NCBI GenBank assembly: GCA_023053685.1
Contig: JALIGW010000003.1
Location: forward strand, 141,171,008 to 141,235,007
Direction of reading: 5' to 3'
DNA: 64,000 nucleotides
From: Diadophis punctatus similis
Taxonomy: Eukaryota > Chordata > Lepidosauria > Squamata > Dipsadidae
The notes under the pieces are model-generated. The model was not told the origin of the DNA. It ran no database searches and saw nothing but the letters and a program-made list of their open reading frames with translations. The translations under genes were made by a program, and so were the position numbers. Below, in pieces: positions 61,089-64,000 of the stretch; the stretch's first letter is position 1; each line of letters opens with the position of its first letter.

Positions 61089-62670
61089 TTCAATATAAAG
61101 ATATGGAATTTGCTTTACGCCTGAGGGGGGTAAAAGAAAACGAACAAGAGAATTTAAAGGATAAGATTTTGGACGCATTGGTGCAGATTTTGGGGGAAAC
61201 AAAAGCGGAATTGGGATGGCAGATTGAAAAAATATACCGGGTCAATTCGTGGTTTGCCAGACAAAATCATTTGCCAAGAGATATTGTAATATATTTTACT
61301 ACAAAGACATTGCGAAATCGAATCTTACAGGCGACTTATAAAAACAAGCTGAAGGTGGAAGAACAAGAGGTTTTGACATTTAAGGAAATTCCTCCAAAAA
61401 TACTGAAAGCACGTAAAGATTATACCTTTCTGGTGGCAGAATTGAAAAAGCAACAGATAAGATACACATGGGGAATCCCGGCTGGACTATCGGTTACTTA
61501 TAGGGCAGAAAGATATAGACTCAATACGATTTGTAAAGCAAAAGATTTTTTTTGCCAACATGTTAAAGGTGGGGAAACCAAAACCTCCAGAAGACAAAGG
61601 AAATGAGGAAGTTAAAAAAGAGGGAAAAGAAGATTTGTGTATTGTACAACAGAAAGGAACTCTGAATAGACAAGAACAAACAAAGGACTTAAGACAGATT
61701 AGAGAAGTAATTGTTGAAAGTGAAAGTGTTGAAAGTGAAGAATCAAATTATCTACTTCAGTCCTCAACTCCTCGAAGTGAAGCAAGATTAAATCGACATA
61801 TTTTCAGATGTCAACTTAAAGAAATATTGGAGGCTGCAGATTTGAAAGCGAGAGGAATTAAAAATTGATGTTTTAGTAATAGTAGGATAAAGCAAAATAA
61901 ATAAGAATAAAGTTTAAATGTGTATATGAGGTTGTATAAGGTTAGAGGAATCAGATTACAAGATTATTTATGGGGATTAACTATAGAAGGTAAAGTGATG
62001 TAATAGAGATTAAATTGGTTTTAAATAACAAGATTAAATTAATATTACAGTTTGGGGAATAAGTATAGAAGGTAATGTAACGCAATAGGGACTAAATTGG
62101 TAGAGAATAAGATTAAATTATATCATAGGGTGGGAATAAGTATAGATTGCAATCTAATGTAACAGAGATTAAATGAATGTGAAGTTGTTAAGTATTTTTA
62201 GATATGGTTTAAGCTGCTTTTGAATTTAACAATTGTGGCCAGGTTGCTGGTGGTACAAAATTGGAAGTGGAAGATTTATTTAAAATCAACATTGTATTGG
62301 GCAGAAAAGGCAAAAAAATTTAGAACATTTTAAAGGCTATTTAAATGATATATTCGATAATGGAGAAGATGGACGGATCATATTTAAATCAAGTATTAGA
62401 CTAAGAAGATTAAAATAGATTGTGAAGGATATATTTCAATTTAATTTTTTGTTTAATTTACAGTATAAGGAGTTAAGATTTTGTGATATTTGGAAGTTAA
62501 TAATTTGCTAGTATATTTTAGTTTTATATTTGTGTAAACTATATTATACCCTGTGTATGTTCTGGGAAGTCTAGGGAGGGGGGGAGTTGGGGGGAGGGAG
62601 GGGGGAGGGGGGAGAAAACAACAAAAAATGTTTGTACTTCGTACGCATAAAACTTTTTCAATTTAAAAAA
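61089..62670 (+). mobile_element. L1-type insertion carrying ORF1 only
   Basis: A perfect 14-bp duplication AAACACATACATGA lies at 61075-61088 and 62671-62684, and the 3' end is A-rich. The frame from 61085 to 61606 encodes the L1 ORF1p RRM and C-terminal region (LRLRGVKENEQENLKDKIL, FKEIPPKILKARKDY, then RYRLNTICKAKDF). At a T-run near 61545 the frame shifts to the one that runs to 61868 (LKVGKPKPPEDK). ORF1p is an RNA chaperone that coats L1 RNA. The coiled-coil N-terminus is missing. No ORF2 follows: about 800 bp of AT-rich DNA leads to a G-rich polypurine tract (62572-62614) and the A tail. Confidence 0.8.
61950..62175 (+). repeat. Three ~75-bp imperfect tandem units in the L1 3' region
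   Basis: Units share gattaaatt, ggg(g)aataagtatagaagg-like and gtaa(c/t)-agagattaaa blocks, starting near 61960, 62030 and 62100. Confidence 0.6.
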
Positions 62671-62684
62671 AAACACATACATGA

Positions 62685-62968
62685 ATAAATATAAGAAACA
62701 TTTGGAAATATATAGGAAGTTATATAACATGTTTTCTTGCTTTGAAGATATTTTCCCATTTGATAACTATCCACAATTCAATTCATTGTCTCCAAATATT
62801 CTGAAAAGCAACATTTTTTAAAATTTTCAAGAAAAGCATTCAAATATGTTATTTATATACATGAATCACTCCTTTAATCAATGGAACTTCCTTAATAAGC
62901 TGGAGTCTCACAAATGAACATGTACACAATCCTAGTGAAAAATATTATGTGTAATGCATCATAGGAAG
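62685..62968. other. DCDC2 intron, unassigned
   Basis: AT-rich unique sequence. Confidence 0.5.
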
Positions 62969-64000
62969 CAGAGGTGGTATTCATCCGGTTCTCACCGGTT
63001 CAGGCGAACCGGCAGTGAAAATTTTGAGCAGTTCGGAGAACCGGCAAATCCCACAACTGGCTGGCCCTGCCCCTGCCTGCCCGCTCACCCTGCCCTCCCA
63101 TTCACCACTCGCCCCCGCCCACCCGCTCCACCCATCCACTCGCCACTTGCCCTGCCCATCCACCCCACCCAGTCACTTCTCATCTCGCCTCCCCGGCATA
63201 GCTGTTGCTTCTGTTTGGCTCCTCACTTGCATTGACCACATGGTATCTGTGGGCCAGCCAGCTTGCCTGTCTTCCCATGCAGTGCCCATGGCCCAACTGA
63301 GCGGCCCTGAGCAGCCTGGGTAAGCCTGCAAGTCGCGGCCTAGCTAGCTATCTCCCACCATCGCACATGGTGCTGCCAGCTTGCCTGCTTTCATCGTGGC
63401 CTACCACACCAGCCATGCAGCCTAGCTGATATCTGTGCCTCACCCATTCTGCTCACCACAGCTGCCTGCAAAGGTAAGGCGCTCAGCCAAAGGGCTGCCT
63501 CAGGGTGGACATGGCGAGGCCGCCTTCGCCTCAGGTCGGGGGACGTGCGAGTCCCCAGCTCTGGCCTTCCTGGGGCCTCCTCCTGCAAGCAGTCCGGGCT
63601 TGAAAACACATGGCTGGGGCGGAGGAGCGGTCCTCCTTAACAAGCTCCAAAACTGCTCCAAGCCTGGGTTCCTTGTGGGCGCTGGAAGTACTGCCCTTCC
63701 CCACCCAGTCAGCCCGCGCTCCCCTCTCACTCCAAGCACTGATTCCCCCAGTGCCCCACACACGCAACCCCCCAAAATTTTCTGCAGGGAGGAAAGGTGC
63801 ACTGAGGCCACCAGTGGGCTTGTTAAGGCATGCAAATTGCAATATGCTGCCACTAAGCTCCCTGGCTTCCTTGCATGAATGGGGAAGAAAATTGGACGTT
63901 GCAGCCAGAGCTGGGCTTGGAGCAGCGCAGCAACATGTCCGGCCGCTCAATCTACTCCTCTAGCTCCCAATGCCCAAACCGGCGAGCTGGAAGAGAGATT
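62969..64000 (+). mobile_element. Left part of a GC-rich hAT-like element, cut by window end
   Basis: It starts CAGAGGTGGTATTCATCC followed by paired ccggttctcaccggttc motifs, like the ends of families C and F. GC-rich DNA then runs to the window edge. No right end or target duplication is visible. The open frames in it are proline-rich and show no transposase or other domain. Confidence 0.5.

Noticed and set aside
62569..62620. G-rich tract in a DCDC2 intron as a READ1-like regulatory element
   Set aside because: It is the polypurine tract of the L1 3' UTR. Nothing resembles the human READ1 tandem repeat in the visible intron.
63391..63963. Six long GC-rich frames at the right edge
   Set aside because: Overlapping on both strands, proline-rich, without a domain or splice context.
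57712..64000. Search for DCDC2 exons 1-2
   Set aside because: No frame with the first doublecortin domain (such as NYVAGGQEAFKKL-like) and good splice sites; expected outside the window.

Overview
The window looks like genomic DNA of a squamate reptile, most likely a snake. The unique sequence is AT-rich. The repeats include tRNA-derived SINEs, CR1-type LINE tails ending in ATAGA/ATTCT microsatellites, RTE/BovB remnants, L1 pieces, GATA/GACA arrays and many short hAT-type MITEs. The snake assignment is an inference from this repeat mix; no clade-diagnostic gene was compared.

Two conserved vertebrate genes are supported, arranged tail to tail. NRSN1 (neurensin-1) is on the + strand. A CpG-rich block at about 6240-7030 is its likely promoter and 5' UTR. 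Its coding exons are at 18358-18549 and 19848-20246, giving a complete 196-residue protein, with an AATAAA at 20437. DCDC2 (doublecortin domain containing 2) is on the - strand and enters from the right edge. Eight coding exons lie in the window, from 57711 down to the stop codon at 32110. They cover the second doublecortin domain and the whole C-terminal region. The first two coding exons, expected from the human gene, are not visible and should lie beyond position 64000. NRSN1 and DCDC2 are adjacent and convergent in human as well, so this is conserved synteny.

Layout: 1-6240 is upstream intergenic DNA with hAT, LTR-like, CR1 and BovB pieces. 6240-18348 is the NRSN1 5' region and first intron, with a GATA array and a 2.9-kb decayed LINE. 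18349-20450 holds the NRSN1 coding exons. 20450-29850 is the intergenic gap, full of MITEs, CR1 pieces and SINEs. 29850-32109 is a nearly repeat-free stretch that may be the DCDC2 3' UTR. 32110-57711 is the DCDC2 exons and introns. 57712-64000 is the DCDC2 intron upstream of the first visible exon, with nested MITEs and an L1 insertion that carries only ORF1.

The most interesting content is in the mobile elements. Several MITEs have exact 8-bp target duplications and long CpG-rich palindromes, and some carry the 10-mer GCGCATGCGC, the core of the NRF1 binding site. Two L1-like insertions lack any visible ORF2. One L1 copy shows twin-priming inversion. Two insertions sit within 100 bp of DCDC2 splice sites. 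Most open reading frames in the window are repeats, microsatellites or chance. I found no CRISPR array, rRNA gene or free-standing tRNA gene.
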